Source: DATEMU01 sp964414585 (GTDB taxonomy: Bacteria; Planctomycetota; Phycisphaerae; UBA1845; UTPLA1). Taken from it: a stretch of DNA of 64,000 nt. The notes beneath the pieces are model-generated. The model did not search any database and was not told where the DNA came from. It saw only the letters and a list, made by a program, of their open reading frames with translations. Every line of letters begins with the position of its first letter. The first letter of the stretch is position 1. The translations under genes were made by a program, and so were the position numbers. The stretch lies in the NCBI GenBank assembly GCA_964414585.1, contig CAYPXR010000037.1:1-64000 (forward strand). Reading direction: 5' to 3'. Below are positions 8,900-18,377 of the stretch, piece by piece.

Positions 8900-9190
8900 A
8901 TGGACCTCCAACGTTTACAAGAACTCATCGAAACGATGTACTCGGCCAAGGACCGCAAACGAGGTTCGGCCGGGACGTTTGTCTGGCTGATGGAAGAGAT
9001 CGGCGAGCTGGCCACGGCGATCCGCGAGGGCTCCCAGGAAGAAAAAGAAGGCGAGTTCGCCGACGTGATGGCGTGGCTGATCACGCTGGCCAACGTCGAG
9101 GGCATCGACCTGCAAACGGCGATGAGGAAATACACCGACGGCTGCCCGGGCTGCGGGCAGATGGTGTGCCGGTGTGATGAAAAACCGTGA
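8900..9190 (+). CDS. MazG-like nucleotide pyrophosphohydrolase with Cys-rich tail
   Basis: 96 residues, cytosolic. The all-alpha MazG-type metal site is visible: EEIGE (residues 31-35) and, about 15 residues later, EFADVMAWL (EFAD motif). Single-domain MazG-like proteins hydrolyse NTPs or dNTPs to the monophosphate and pyrophosphate. The C-terminus ends in CPGCGQMVCRC, a possible metal-binding tail that plain MazG proteins usually lack. The gene is preceded by a small hairpin (8802-8816) and followed at once by a strong terminator, so it is probably monocistronic. Confidence 0.8.
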   Translation: MDLQRLQELIETMYSAKDRKRGSAGTFVWLMEEIGELATAIREGSQEEKEGEFADVMAWLITLANVEGIDLQTAMRKYTDGCPGCGQMVCRCDEKP

Positions 9191-9192
9191 TG

Positions 9193-9245
9193 GCGGCGGA
9201 CGATCCGCCCAACGGCCATCCGGTTCGTCCGCCATCCTTTTTTTG
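9193..9245 (+). terminator. Rho-independent terminator after the MazG-like gene
   Basis: Arms GGCGGACGA (9195-9203) and TCGTCCGCC (9225-9233) are perfectly complementary, with further pairing inside the loop, and seven Ts follow at 9238-9244. It lies three bases after the stop codon and separates the MazG-like gene from the ABC-2 operon starting at 9259. Confidence 0.8.
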
Positions 9246-9258
9246 AGGCTGCATCCGC

Positions 9259-11643
9259 GTGAGTCTTCGATTTCCGCAAATTACTCTGGTCGCGGTGATG
9301 GTCGGGATGTTGAGCCCGGGGGTCGGCGCGCAGGTGTCCGGGCGGATTGACCGGGTCGGGCTGTTTGCAGGGGCCGATCCGGCGGTTCGAAACGGGAACT
9401 GGTCCTTCGTGGAGGTCTCCCTGAAGTTTCGCGGAGCGGCGCCGTTTGACGGACAACTTCAACTGCACCAGCCGGATCGCGACGGCGATTTGGTGACGTC
9501 GATTCTTCCCGTGGCGCTGGCCCCGAACGAAGATTGGCGGCCCTACCAGATTTACTTTGTGCCGCACGAGGGCTCGGGCGGAAACGTCCATGTGAGTTTG
9601 CACAACGCCCAGGGCGCGCTGGAGGAACTGTTCAGCGACGCGGGCGAGCCGATCAAGGAGCTGTCCGGTCCCCAGACCAGCGAGATTTCGCCGGACGAAT
9701 TGCTGATCCTCGATCTCACGAATCCGAAGCGGCTCCCCCATGTGGCCGAGCTCGATGCCGACGCCGCGGGCGAGCGGGACAAGATCAACGCGCGGCGCGT
9801 CCGAGGTCTGCTTCCCCGGGAGTTGCCTTCGTCGTGGCAGGGGCTGGAAGCCGTCGACGCAATCGTCTGGGACGACGCCGATCCTTCGACGCTTTCGCAG
9901 CAGCAGATCGAGGCGATCCTCGGATGGGTGAAGGCCGGTGGTCGGTTGCTGCTCACGGCGGGAAAAAACTGGCAGGCGCTGGCCCAGTCGCCGCTGGCCG
10001 CGGCGCTTCCGGTGACGCTGCGCGGAGTGACCCAGACGACGGAGGCGCAGGAGTTTCTGGACCTCGTCGAAAACGACGCTTACGAGAGCAAATTGTCGCG
10101 GTACTACGCGAAGCACCCGATCACGCGCTGCCGGATGAGCCCGCTTCCCGACGCGTTGCCGATGCCGACCGATTGTCCCAACGCCCCGATTTGCTACCGG
10201 CGCATGCCGGGACGCGGGGTGCTGATATTCGTGGGCGCGTCGTTGCGACAACTGCTTCCCGCACCGAAAACGTCCGGCGCGGATGAGGAATCCGGCGACC
10301 CGTCCGAGGCGAAGAAGAAGCGAGCGGACGATCCGTTTATCGACATCGCCTGCGAGAAGATCGTGGGGCGACGGCTCCTTGCGTTGCCGGCCGTCCGAAA
10401 TGATCGGGGAAACATGCTGTCGCCGATGTCGCCGGACCTGTTTCAATTCTTGCGTTCGTCGATCGCGTTCGAATCCGTAGGGACGCGGTTTCTAATTCTC
10501 GCGATCCTCTTCGCCATCGCCTATACGTTTCTGGCGACGACCGGGAGCTATTGGTACCTGAAACGACGGTCCCTGGAGCACCATTGCTGGACCGCCTTTG
10601 GCGCGGCGAGTATCGCGGCGAGCATCCTCGGCACCGGAATGGTCGGCCTGCTTCGCGGCGTGCAAAAGAAACTGTGGCAGACGACGATTGTCGATGCGCA
10701 ATCGGGTGTCGATTACGGCTACGCCTCGTGTCTTTTCGGGATCAAGACGCCGAACCACACCCGACTGGACTTGCGGTTGCCGGTGGGTGATCCGGAATCG
10801 GCCATGGAGCAGGCGGGCCCGCTGCGGGCGATGCCGGCGTCGACCTCGTTTGAGACGCCGGATTCGAAATTCACGGCGGCCGCGGGCTACGAGAGCGAAC
10901 TGGGCGGGACGGCGCTTCGCCGGGTGCCCATTCGGGCGACGCTCAAGGAGTTGCAGGGCTCCTGGAACGGTCTGCTCGGCGGAATGCTGGACGCCCGACT
11001 GGTGATGAAAAAAACGACGGACAAGGATGCGTTTCGTTACGAATTCGGCGAAGGCAGCTACATTCGAAACAACCTCGGCATCACGCTGCGCGAGTGTTAT
11101 CTGCTGGAGACTTCGGAGGAAGTGGCGGGCGAACGGCCCACTCCGTTTACGCATTGCTTTTTCATCGGCGACATTCCCACGAGCGGGCCCGAGTCGCAAC
11201 TGGACGCCCCCATGCTTCGCCAGCGCCTCTATTTTGTAAAGGACAAGAATGCGAAACCGGATGCGCCGCTGGTCCACCTGAAAGAACTCCCGATGTTGGA
11301 CAAAGTACTTGATAACATCGCCGGCCCCTTGCGGCCGTTGACCGCAACCTCTGATTTTCAATCGGCGAGCCTCAAGCTCACGGGCGATCAGGTCTATCCG
11401 GCCATGCTCCTCTTGTCGCTTTACGACCTGTTGCCCAGGGATGACCAGAACGGGATCCCCTTCAAGCGGTCGCACGGACGAAATCTGTCCTGCACGAACC
11501 GACTCGGGAAACAGACGGCGCTGCTCATCGGACATTCGGATGAGCCGCCCGCGGCGACGCTGGAGGTCGGCGGCAAGCCCATGAAACCGAACAAATCGAA
11601 TACCATCTACCGGTTCGTCATTCCGGTGAAGAATGAGCGATAA
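9259..11643 (+). CDS. Exported membrane protein of an ABC-2 operon, unknown function
   Basis: 794 residues, GTG start. A signal peptide (ITLVAVMVGMLSPGVGA) precedes a long extracytoplasmic part. That part includes a GATase-like segment around residues 190-250 (VDAIVWDDADPSTLS...GWVKAGGRLLLTAG), as in proteins partnering ABC-2/GldG-like exporters. Two hydrophobic helices follow at about 408-428 and 445-465, then another soluble part. Position (first of four tightly packed genes with ATPase and permease) suggests an accessory subunit of the exporter. I do not recognise a named family. Confidence 0.7.
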   Translation: MSLRFPQITLVAVMVGMLSPGVGAQVSGRIDRVGLFAGADPAVRNGNWSFVEVSLKFRGAAPFDGQLQLHQPDRDGDLVTSILPVALAPNEDWRPYQIYFVPHEGSGGNVHVSLHNAQGALEELFSDAGEPIKELSGPQTSEISPDELLILDLTNPKRLPHVAELDADAAGERDKINARRVRGLLPRELPSSWQGLEAVDAIVWDDADPSTLSQQQIEAILGWVKAGGRLLLTAGKNWQALAQSPLAAALPVTLRGVTQTTEAQEFLDLVENDAYESKLSRYYAKHPITRCRMSPLPDALPMPTDCPNAPICYRRMPGRGVLIFVGASLRQLLPAPKTSGADEESGDPSEAKKKRADDPFIDIACEKIVGRRLLALPAVRNDRGNMLSPMSPDLFQFLRSSIAFESVGTRFLILAILFAIAYTFLATTGSYWYLKRRSLEHHCWTAFGAASIAASILGTGMVGLLRGVQKKLWQTTIVDAQSGVDYGYASCLFGIKTPNHTRLDLRLPVGDPESAMEQAGPLRAMPASTSFETPDSKFTAAAGYESELGGTALRRVPIRATLKELQGSWNGLLGGMLDARLVMKKTTDKDAFRYEFGEGSYIRNNLGITLRECYLLETSEEVAGERPTPFTHCFFIGDIPTSGPESQLDAPMLRQRLYFVKDKNAKPDAPLVHLKELPMLDKVLDNIAGPLRPLTATSDFQSASLKLTGDQVYPAMLLLSLYDLLPRDDQNGIPFKRSHGRNLSCTNRLGKQTALLIGHSDEPPAATLEVGGKPMKPNKSNTIYRFVIPVKNER

Positions 11644-11658
11644 GAGGCGAGCTAATCC

Positions 11659-12588
11659 GTGATCATTCAAACGATCAACCTGACGAAGCGCTACGGCAAA
11701 CTGGTCGCCTTGAGCGGCCTGCACCTGAACATCGAGGAGGGGGAGTGCTTCGGGTATATCGGTCCCAATGGGGCCGGCAAGACGACGACGATCCGCATCC
11801 TCGCCACGCTTTTGCAACCGACGTGGGGCGAAGCCCGGGTTTGCGGGTATACCGTGGGGTACGAATCGCGATTGATTCGGCCGGTGATCGGCTATGTGCC
11901 GGATTTTTTCGGCGCCTATGAAGACATGGTCGTGCAGGAATACCTGGAGTTTTTCGCGGCGGCGTACAACATCCAGGGTGACCAGCGGAAGCGCGTCGTC
12001 GGCGATGTGTTGGAGTTGACCGATCTTGTCTATAAGCGCGACGCGCTGGTGGATTCGCTCTCGCGCGGGATGAAACAGCGATTGTCGGTCGCGCGCGTGC
12101 TCCTGCACGATCCCAAGGTGCTGTTCCTCGACGAGCCGGCGAGCGGACTGGACCCGAGGGCGAGGATCGAGATGCGCGAATTGCTCAAGGAGCTTCGCCG
12201 GATGGGCAAGACGATCATCATCAGCTCGCATATTTTGCACGAGCTCGCGGAGCTTTGCACGACGGTCGGGATCATCGAGCGCGGGGAGTTGCTTTTTCAC
12301 GGCTCGATCCATGAGATCGTCCGGCGGACCCGGACCGGCACGCGGGTCGAGGTCATCGTCCCGTCGAAACAGGAGAACGCGGCCGCCCTGCTGGGGAAAT
12401 TACCGGAAGTCGGCGGCGTCGAAACGGACGACGGGCGGCTCCTGGTGTCGCTCAAGACGGAAACGCGGGACTTTTCATTTTTGGCAAGGGCTTTGCTCAA
12501 CGCCCAGATCCCGCTGAGCGAGATCAAGGAAGAGCAGGTGAATCTCGAAACGGCGTTCATGCGGTTTACCAAGGGGATCGTGCAATGA
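11659..12588 (+). CDS. ABC transporter ATP-binding protein (ABC-2/GldA-like)
   Basis: 309 residues, GTG start. Walker A GPNGAGKTTT (about residues 36-45), signature LSRGMKQRLSVAR, Walker B VLFLDEPASGLDPRA and the switch histidine in IISSHILHELAEL are all intact. The sequence type is the DrrA/NatA/GldA group that powers ABC-2 exporters. The C-terminal 80 residues form the regulatory extension typical of this group. Its stop codon overlaps the next ATG by four bases (ATGA), indicating translational coupling. Confidence 0.93.
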   Translation: MIIQTINLTKRYGKLVALSGLHLNIEEGECFGYIGPNGAGKTTTIRILATLLQPTWGEARVCGYTVGYESRLIRPVIGYVPDFFGAYEDMVVQEYLEFFAAAYNIQGDQRKRVVGDVLELTDLVYKRDALVDSLSRGMKQRLSVARVLLHDPKVLFLDEPASGLDPRARIEMRELLKELRRMGKTIIISSHILHELAELCTTVGIIERGELLFHGSIHEIVRRTRTGTRVEVIVPSKQENAAALLGKLPEVGGVETDDGRLLVSLKTETRDFSFLARALLNAQIPLSEIKEEQVNLETAFMRFTKGIVQ

Positions 12589-13655
12589 GATTTACTCCTG
12601 GGCGGTATTTGGCTTTTGCGGCCGTATTCGTCGCCCTGAGCGCCTCGATCGGCGCGGCGCAGACGGAAACCGACAGCACTCGGGACGATGTCACCTCGAA
12701 ACCGACGGAGATCGGGATTCGCTTCACGCCGGAAATGGCGGAGGCGATGTCGAAGAAATTCCTCGAGCAGATGAAGCCCCGTTACGATCTGGATGACAAG
12801 CAGGTCGACGAGATCGCGCCGATCATTCAGCGGCACCTGATGCAATTCGCCCACGACAACGCCGAGCTGGGCCGCGACATGATTGAAACGATGGTGGCAG
12901 GCACGATCGAGAACAACGGCCGATTCGACAAGGACGACGCGCAACGGTTCGCGAAGCTGGCCAACAAATTCATGCCGAAATTCAGGGAATTCATGACCCA
13001 TTCATCCGCCGAGATCGCGATGAAGATGACGGTGACGCAGCGGCTCAAGTACACCGGCGATCTGACGATTTTCGCGGCGGGCCTCATGACGTTTGAAAAC
13101 CGAATGAAGAAATGGGAGGAGGGAAAAATCGGGGACAGCGCCTATCCCTTCTTCGATCCGCCCGGCGCCGAACCCGTGAAGACCGATCCGGAGCCGATCG
13201 ACCCGCGCGAGAACGCGCTGCACCGCAAAGCCCGCAAGGACGTTGAGGCGTGGATCGGCTGGCAGATCAACAAAGAAGATCGCTGGCAGGAATACCTCGA
13301 CCGATCGTCCAAATACTATGGATATACCGACGCGCAATTGACCGCGGCGAAGTCGATCCTCAAGGATTGCCGGGAACGCGCCGCCAAGATCAAGACGCCG
13401 CAATGGAAGGAAGCAGCGAAGGAAAACCGGATCCTCCGGCAGCTCAGCTATGGAACGCCCGACGAAGTGGCCAACGGTCCGTGGATGACGTCGCTGGAGG
13501 AGGCGTTCAAAAAGATGTTGAGGCCGATGGACGATCTCGACGCGGAATTCAAGCGGCGGCTCGATGGGCTTCCGGATTCGACACAACGGGCCAAGGCGCG
13601 GGAATCCGTCCGCAAGGCCCTGGCTTCCAAGGGCATTGATCAACTGCCGAACTGA
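12585..13655 (+). CDS. Exported helical protein encoded between ABC ATPase and permease
   Basis: 356 residues: a signal peptide (YLAFAAVFVALSASIGAAQ) followed by charged, almost entirely alpha-helical sequence with no cysteine pairs or recognisable catalytic motif. It overlaps the ATPase gene by four bases and the permease gene by one base (TGATG), so it is made in step with both. It may be a periplasmic partner of the exporter. No family recognised. Confidence 0.7.
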   Translation: MRFTPGRYLAFAAVFVALSASIGAAQTETDSTRDDVTSKPTEIGIRFTPEMAEAMSKKFLEQMKPRYDLDDKQVDEIAPIIQRHLMQFAHDNAELGRDMIETMVAGTIENNGRFDKDDAQRFAKLANKFMPKFREFMTHSSAEIAMKMTVTQRLKYTGDLTIFAAGLMTFENRMKKWEEGKIGDSAYPFFDPPGAEPVKTDPEPIDPRENALHRKARKDVEAWIGWQINKEDRWQEYLDRSSKYYGYTDAQLTAAKSILKDCRERAAKIKTPQWKEAAKENRILRQLSYGTPDEVANGPWMTSLEEAFKKMLRPMDDLDAEFKRRLDGLPDSTQRAKARESVRKALASKGIDQLPN

Positions 13656-15496
13656 TGTCTACCGTGTTCAAAGATCTCGGGCTGTGGTTCTGGCGGCTGG
13701 CGCCGGCGAACCCGATCCTCGTCCGTGTGGTCTCGGCCGGCGGACGGCGCGTGCGGCATCTATGGATTCGCATTGGCTATCTTTCCATCCTCGCGGCGGT
13801 CGTCGTCATCGGCGTACTCGTGAAACAATCCGGCGTGACATCACTGGCGGACCTGGCCAAGAACGCGACGCAGGTCTTTCAAGTTGTCTCCGTCGTGCAG
13901 CTTGCCATGGTCTGCATCCTGGCGCCCATCTTCACGGCCGGGGCCATCACGCAGGAGAAGGATTCGCAGACGTACAACATCCTCCTGTCGACACCGCTGA
14001 CAAACGGGCAGATCGTGCTCGGCTCGCTGTTGTCGCGGTTGTATTTCGTGTTCATGCTGCTCATCGCGGGCATCCCGCTGTTTTGCATCATGATGGTCTA
14101 TGGCGGCGTGACCGGCGACGAGATCGCGCTGTCGATCTCGCTGGCGGCCGGGACCGCGGCCATCACGGGTTCGCTGGCCATCGCCATCAGCGTCATCAAG
14201 ATCGGCACGGGCCGCACGATTTTCTATTTCTATCTGGCCATCGCGTTGTATCTCCTCGCGGTCTATGGGCTCAGCACGCTGGGCCCGTTCATTCCGGCGG
14301 AGTCGCAGCCCGCGCCTGGCGGAGAGCTGCGAATGAGCGGGTTGGCGGCGTTTCACCCCTTTCTGTCGCTCGCGGTGGTCCTGGGCACGACGCCGGCGCC
14401 GCCGATCGGCGATGTCGCCGCACACGGCTTTCTGGTCCGGTGTCTGCTGGCGTATCCACAATACAGCTATTTGTTCATGACCTTCGGGAGTTCGATCCTC
14501 CTCGTCCTGCTCAGCCTGGCCTTTGTTCGACGGGGTGAGCGAGAGGGCGAGGAGACCCTCTGGACGCGGATCGCCGAGCGGCTGCATCTTTCCACGCGTG
14601 CGAGCGCGGAAAGCCGGGCGCCCCGGCATGTCTGGCACAATCCCATCGCGTGGCGGGAGTCGGTGACCGGCGCATCGGCGGGCGGCGGGTTCGTGCTGCG
14701 ATACTCCGTCCTGGGCCTGGGACTGGTCTTGGCCATCATCCTGCTCGTGCTTCACGGAAGACGCTCCATTGCCATCGGGGACGATCGCAACCTCCTCTAC
14801 CTCGTCGTGCTCGTCGAGCTGGGCATCACGCTCTTCATCGCCACCGCGGCGGCGGCGACGAGCATGACCCGCGAGAAGGAGGCAAACACGCTGGAATTGC
14901 TGCTGGCAACGCCGCTGACCAGCGGGCACATCATCAGCGGAAAGATCCGCGGCCTCGTCTCGGCGGCCGGGCCGATGCTGCTGGTCCCCTATGCAACGGT
15001 TTTTCTTTTCATCTTTTATGATTTCGTGAGCGGACGGATGCGAGACCCCCAATCGCTGGCGGTTCATTGGGAGGCGCTGCTTTGCCTGCCGGTCTTGTTC
15101 ATCGCTTTTACCGCCTTTGCGTGCATGATCGGGCTGCAATCGTCGATCAAAAGCAAGCGGACGATGGGGGCGGTGTTTTCGAGCATGGCCCTGGTTCTGC
15201 TCGTGTTCTTCATCACCGGAAGCTGTGCGTCGACGATTCACGGCAGCGATAATCCGCAACTGTCCGCGGCGATCATGCCGCTCACGCCGCTGACGGCGAT
15301 TCATGTCGTCATCGACCCCGCGGCCGCGCTTTTTGAACCCGGAGCGACGTTGACCTCGGAGTCCATCCGGGCGTGCCGGATCGTGGCCATCGTCGCGTGC
15401 TTCTGCTCGGCGGCGATCTACGGGTTCATCGGCGTGGTCATGCACCGGTCGATGGTGCGAAATTATGACATGATTATCCGCAAACAGACGGCGTAG
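13655..15496 (+). CDS. ABC-2 type transporter permease
   Basis: 613 residues with about a dozen hydrophobic helices in two halves. Each half contains the ABC-2 signature region: TAGAITQEKDSQTYNILLSTPLT around residue 90 and SMTREKEANTLELLLATPLT around residue 405. The protein therefore looks like two ABC-2 units fused in tandem, serving with the ATPase at 11659. The substrate is unknown. Confidence 0.88.
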   Translation: MSTVFKDLGLWFWRLAPANPILVRVVSAGGRRVRHLWIRIGYLSILAAVVVIGVLVKQSGVTSLADLAKNATQVFQVVSVVQLAMVCILAPIFTAGAITQEKDSQTYNILLSTPLTNGQIVLGSLLSRLYFVFMLLIAGIPLFCIMMVYGGVTGDEIALSISLAAGTAAITGSLAIAISVIKIGTGRTIFYFYLAIALYLLAVYGLSTLGPFIPAESQPAPGGELRMSGLAAFHPFLSLAVVLGTTPAPPIGDVAAHGFLVRCLLAYPQYSYLFMTFGSSILLVLLSLAFVRRGEREGEETLWTRIAERLHLSTRASAESRAPRHVWHNPIAWRESVTGASAGGGFVLRYSVLGLGLVLAIILLVLHGRRSIAIGDDRNLLYLVVLVELGITLFIATAAAATSMTREKEANTLELLLATPLTSGHIISGKIRGLVSAAGPMLLVPYATVFLFIFYDFVSGRMRDPQSLAVHWEALLCLPVLFIAFTAFACMIGLQSSIKSKRTMGAVFSSMALVLLVFFITGSCASTIHGSDNPQLSAAIMPLTPLTAIHVVIDPAAALFEPGATLTSESIRACRIVAIVACFCSAAIYGFIGVVMHRSMVRNYDMIIRKQTA

Positions 15497-15505
15497 GATA
15501 TTGTG

Positions 15506-15533
15506 GAATTCAGAATGCCGATTGCGGATTGAT
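15506..15533 (+). repeat. Heptad array (CAATCCG family, reverse orientation)
   Basis: Four consecutive 7-bp units beginning at 15506: GAATTCA, GAATGCC, GATTGCG and GATTGAT, each starting with G and sharing the AT core. Read on the other strand the last two are CAATCCG/CAATC, the same unit as at 63510. It lies between the permease stop and the cyclodeaminase start. Confidence 0.6.
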
Positions 15534-15578
15534 ACCCATCCTTACGACAATTTTTCGAATCCAACGGAGCTCCGCGAA

Positions 15579-16184
15579 ATGAATCAAACAGATCATTCAC
15601 TCATGGATTTTCTGAAAAGCCTGTCCTCCCGCGCGGCGACGCCGGGCGGCGGGAGCGCGAGCGCGCTGGTCGGAGCCGTCGCGGCGGCGCTTTGCGGGAT
15701 GGTCGGACGGCTGAACGACAAAAAGGACGGGACGCCGGGGCCTCTTCACGATTTGATCGGGCCGGCCGACGCCTTGCTGGGGCGATTGCAATCGCTCATC
15801 GACGAAGACATGGCCGCGTTCAACGAGTTGTCGGCGACGTGGAAACTTCCGGACGAACCGGCCCATCACGGTCGCAAAGCGGCGGCGGTCATCGCCGCGA
15901 CGGAAAAGCCGCTGGAGATTATGGAACGGTGCGTCGACGTCATGCGGCTGGCTGTGACCGGTTTGGAGAAATCGAAGAAAAACTGCCTCTCCGACGCGGG
16001 CGTCGCGGGATTGTGCGCGCATGCCGCCCTCGAATCGGCGCGACTCAATGTCCTGATCAATCTGCCGGGGATTGAGGATGAATCGCGACGCGCTCAACTT
16101 TGCGAGTCGTCGGACCGACGGCGCGCGGAGGCCCGGGCACTACGTTCCTCCATCGATTCGCTGATCGATGCCAACGACCGGTAG
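15579..16184 (+). CDS. Cyclodeaminase/cyclohydrolase (FtcD C-terminal) family protein
   Basis: 201 residues. SLSSRAATPGGGSASALVGA followed by AAALCGMVGRLNDKK is the hallmark of the FtcD C-terminal/FchA family, whose members act on formimino- or methenyl-tetrahydrofolate. No formiminotransferase domain or neighbouring folate gene is present, so the substrate is uncertain. Start chosen at the ATG with GGAG at 15565-15568; the open frame continues upstream through the heptad array without homology. Confidence 0.8.
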   Translation: MNQTDHSLMDFLKSLSSRAATPGGGSASALVGAVAAALCGMVGRLNDKKDGTPGPLHDLIGPADALLGRLQSLIDEDMAAFNELSATWKLPDEPAHHGRKAAAVIAATEKPLEIMERCVDVMRLAVTGLEKSKKNCLSDAGVAGLCAHAALESARLNVLINLPGIEDESRRAQLCESSDRRRAEARALRSSIDSLIDANDR

Positions 16185-16216
16185 GCGTCGCCCGCCGTCC
16201 AGCGATTTCAGATTCC

Positions 16217-18205
16217 CTAATTCGGCAACTGATAAAACTCGAGGCGGGCCGGCGTATCCGGGCGGGCGATGAGCAGTTGATTTCGATCCGTGTCAAAGGC
16301 CAGAAAGGCGGCGAGCGCGTTGGTATGGTCGGCCGTCATCGGCAATGAGATCGGTGAAAAGGACTCTTCCTCAAATGTCGTCATGTTGAAGATGCGCACG
16401 GCCATGTCGAACTGGGTCGAGGTCCTGCAATTTACCGCGATGCGGTTCCGCACGGGATCGAAAGCCATATTGAAGAGCTGCGGACCATCCCCGCAAATGT
16501 TATTGAGGACTTGCATCGTGTCGAGGTTGTACGTGCGGATCGACCCGCAGTTGCCGGGTCCGCCAAACTGCATGTTGACGTGCAGCCGACGGCGCGCCCC
16601 ATCCACAATAATACCCTCCGGATTATCGTTCGCTCCATCGTCGATCTCATCGCTAACCCCCGAGAAAACGTTCACCCGGTGCATCTGGAAATCGCCGACG
16701 AGATAAAGATTGTGGTTGACCGGATCGATGCCCGAGTCGGGTTGACGCGGGATGGCATAAAAAGCGGACGCCGGGCGATATTGAATCGTGTTGGTCACGC
16801 CTTCCTGGCCGGGATCGAATTCGTGGACTTTCCCGGAATTGCCGTCGCGGACATAGGCCAAATCATTGGTGGGATCAATCACAATGCTCCGGAAACTTTC
16901 CAAACCGCCGGCATTGATCCCGCTGGGGAAGATCGCGAAATCCGGATCAAACCCGATGACCGACGAGCCCGCCGACGCCATGACTCCGCCATCGTGACTC
17001 ACCCCCACCGCGTCGATCTCCTGAAACGTGGGAACCGTCTGGTCCCCGGCCGCCTGTGGCGCGAAGCACAAGCTGTCGATCCCCTGGAACAGGACATTGA
17101 AGCCGATGGACTCCATCGAGAACTCGAGTGTGGGAAAATCAAATGTCGTTGCCGGGTTCGTGCTGTAGTCGATCCGGTACAGAAAATCCGTGTGTGTCAC
17201 GACATTCCGTATTCCCAACAAATTTACAGACCACAGCGTCCCGTCCGGCTTGAAGGCCAGACTCCCACCGGTGTAACCCAGGGGCAATTCGGTCACCAGC
17301 GCTCCCGCGCCCGAGCCGATGTCAATGGTGACGATCTGCACCGGTCCGTTGAGCGGCGGGTTGATCCCATAGAGCTTCCCATCCAGCGGCGAGAACGACA
17401 GCCCCTGCACGTTGGCAAACTCAGTCGGGTTCGCACTGAGCGGCCCGATCAATGTCGCCGTCGCCGTCACGGGGTCGATCCGCCACAGCCGATCGAGCAC
17501 GTCCACGGTGTACAGCAGCCCCGTCGCCGGATCTCGCGCCAGACTAAAGACCTCGGCAAGGGGCCCGTCGTTGCCTTCCAGACCGGTGTCCCCGATTTGA
17601 GTACGCACCCCCGTCGCCGGGTCAAACTCAAACAGCGTCGCCGCCCGACCCAGCGCGAAAATGTCGATCATGTATAGCATTCCGGTGTCCGGGTTGTAAT
17701 CCATCCCCGTGACGTAACCGGCGTTCGAATCCGGCGTGATCGGGAAGCTCTGAGGATAAGAGTAGATTTGATTGACCTTGCCGGTCGCCGGATTGAGCCG
17801 GGCCATCAGGTCGTCTTCCTCGTCGAGCCCGTAGAACACGCCATTCGGTGTCTGGTTCGCCTTCCAAACACGCTGCGCCGAGTCAAACCGCCGCACGCGA
17901 TGGTCCACGCCGACGTAACCGAGATGACGCGCGAGGTCGAGCGCGATATTCCCGGGCACTCCGCCCAAAAGCAATTCCCCCAGCTTGGTCGCCTGAGGCG
18001 GCGGGGTGGGTTGGGGATTGGGGCCCGGTTGAGTGGGGCTTGGTTGATCAACGTCCGGCAGCGGCGACGGCGTCGTGTTTGGTGAATCGTTATCCGTGGA
18101 CGGCACTCCGTCCGGAAGAGTGCCCGGAGTACAGGTGCTTGCCATCGTTGCTGACAAGACCGACCAAACACCGATTGATTTGATGATTCCGCTCATGTCG
18201 ATCAC
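16217..18205 (-). CDS. Exported beta-propeller-like surface protein
   Basis: 662 residues. A hydrophobic N-terminus (IIKSIGVWSVLSATMASTC) is followed by a Thr/Pro/Gly-rich spacer (about residues 25-72, many TP and QP pairs). About 590 residues of repeated short blocks of the type DPATGLLYTVDVLDRLWRID and DYNPDTGMLYMIDI follow, which look like DUF4394/YncE-like propeller blades. Cys27 might be lipidated, but the residues before it are not a good lipobox. Likely a cell-surface protein; ligand unknown. Codon use is less GC-biased than in most neighbours. Confidence 0.65.
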   Translation of the reverse strand: MIDMSGIIKSIGVWSVLSATMASTCTPGTLPDGVPSTDNDSPNTTPSPLPDVDQPSPTQPGPNPQPTPPPQATKLGELLLGGVPGNIALDLARHLGYVGVDHRVRRFDSAQRVWKANQTPNGVFYGLDEEDDLMARLNPATGKVNQIYSYPQSFPITPDSNAGYVTGMDYNPDTGMLYMIDIFALGRAATLFEFDPATGVRTQIGDTGLEGNDGPLAEVFSLARDPATGLLYTVDVLDRLWRIDPVTATATLIGPLSANPTEFANVQGLSFSPLDGKLYGINPPLNGPVQIVTIDIGSGAGALVTELPLGYTGGSLAFKPDGTLWSVNLLGIRNVVTHTDFLYRIDYSTNPATTFDFPTLEFSMESIGFNVLFQGIDSLCFAPQAAGDQTVPTFQEIDAVGVSHDGGVMASAGSSVIGFDPDFAIFPSGINAGGLESFRSIVIDPTNDLAYVRDGNSGKVHEFDPGQEGVTNTIQYRPASAFYAIPRQPDSGIDPVNHNLYLVGDFQMHRVNVFSGVSDEIDDGANDNPEGIIVDGARRRLHVNMQFGGPGNCGSIRTYNLDTMQVLNNICGDGPQLFNMAFDPVRNRIAVNCRTSTQFDMAVRIFNMTTFEEESFSPISLPMTADHTNALAAFLAFDTDRNQLLIARPDTPARLEFYQLPN

Positions 18206-18284
18206 CGTTCCCAGGCACGATCAGGCCGTGAGGACGACCGCCTCCCCGTAAGGTGTACCCCTCAACGGGCCGGGTCTTACACGG

Positions 18285-18325
18285 GAAAAACGCCCTTTTT
18301 TTTTTTTGCAGCGCAAAGGGCTCGA
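18285..18325 (-). terminator. Terminator after the dicarboxylate symporter gene
   Basis: On the minus strand, arms GCCCTTT (18321-18315) and AAAGGGC (18298-18292) enclose a loop containing a smaller TTTGC/GCAAA stem and a run of twelve As, followed by GTTTTTCCC. It lies about 55 bp past the symporter stop and separates it from the propeller-like gene. Confidence 0.6.
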
Positions 18326-18377
18326 AATTGGGAATCGTGGAGCTGGGGACGGTGCAAAAGGGGGCCGTTCGCGGGGC

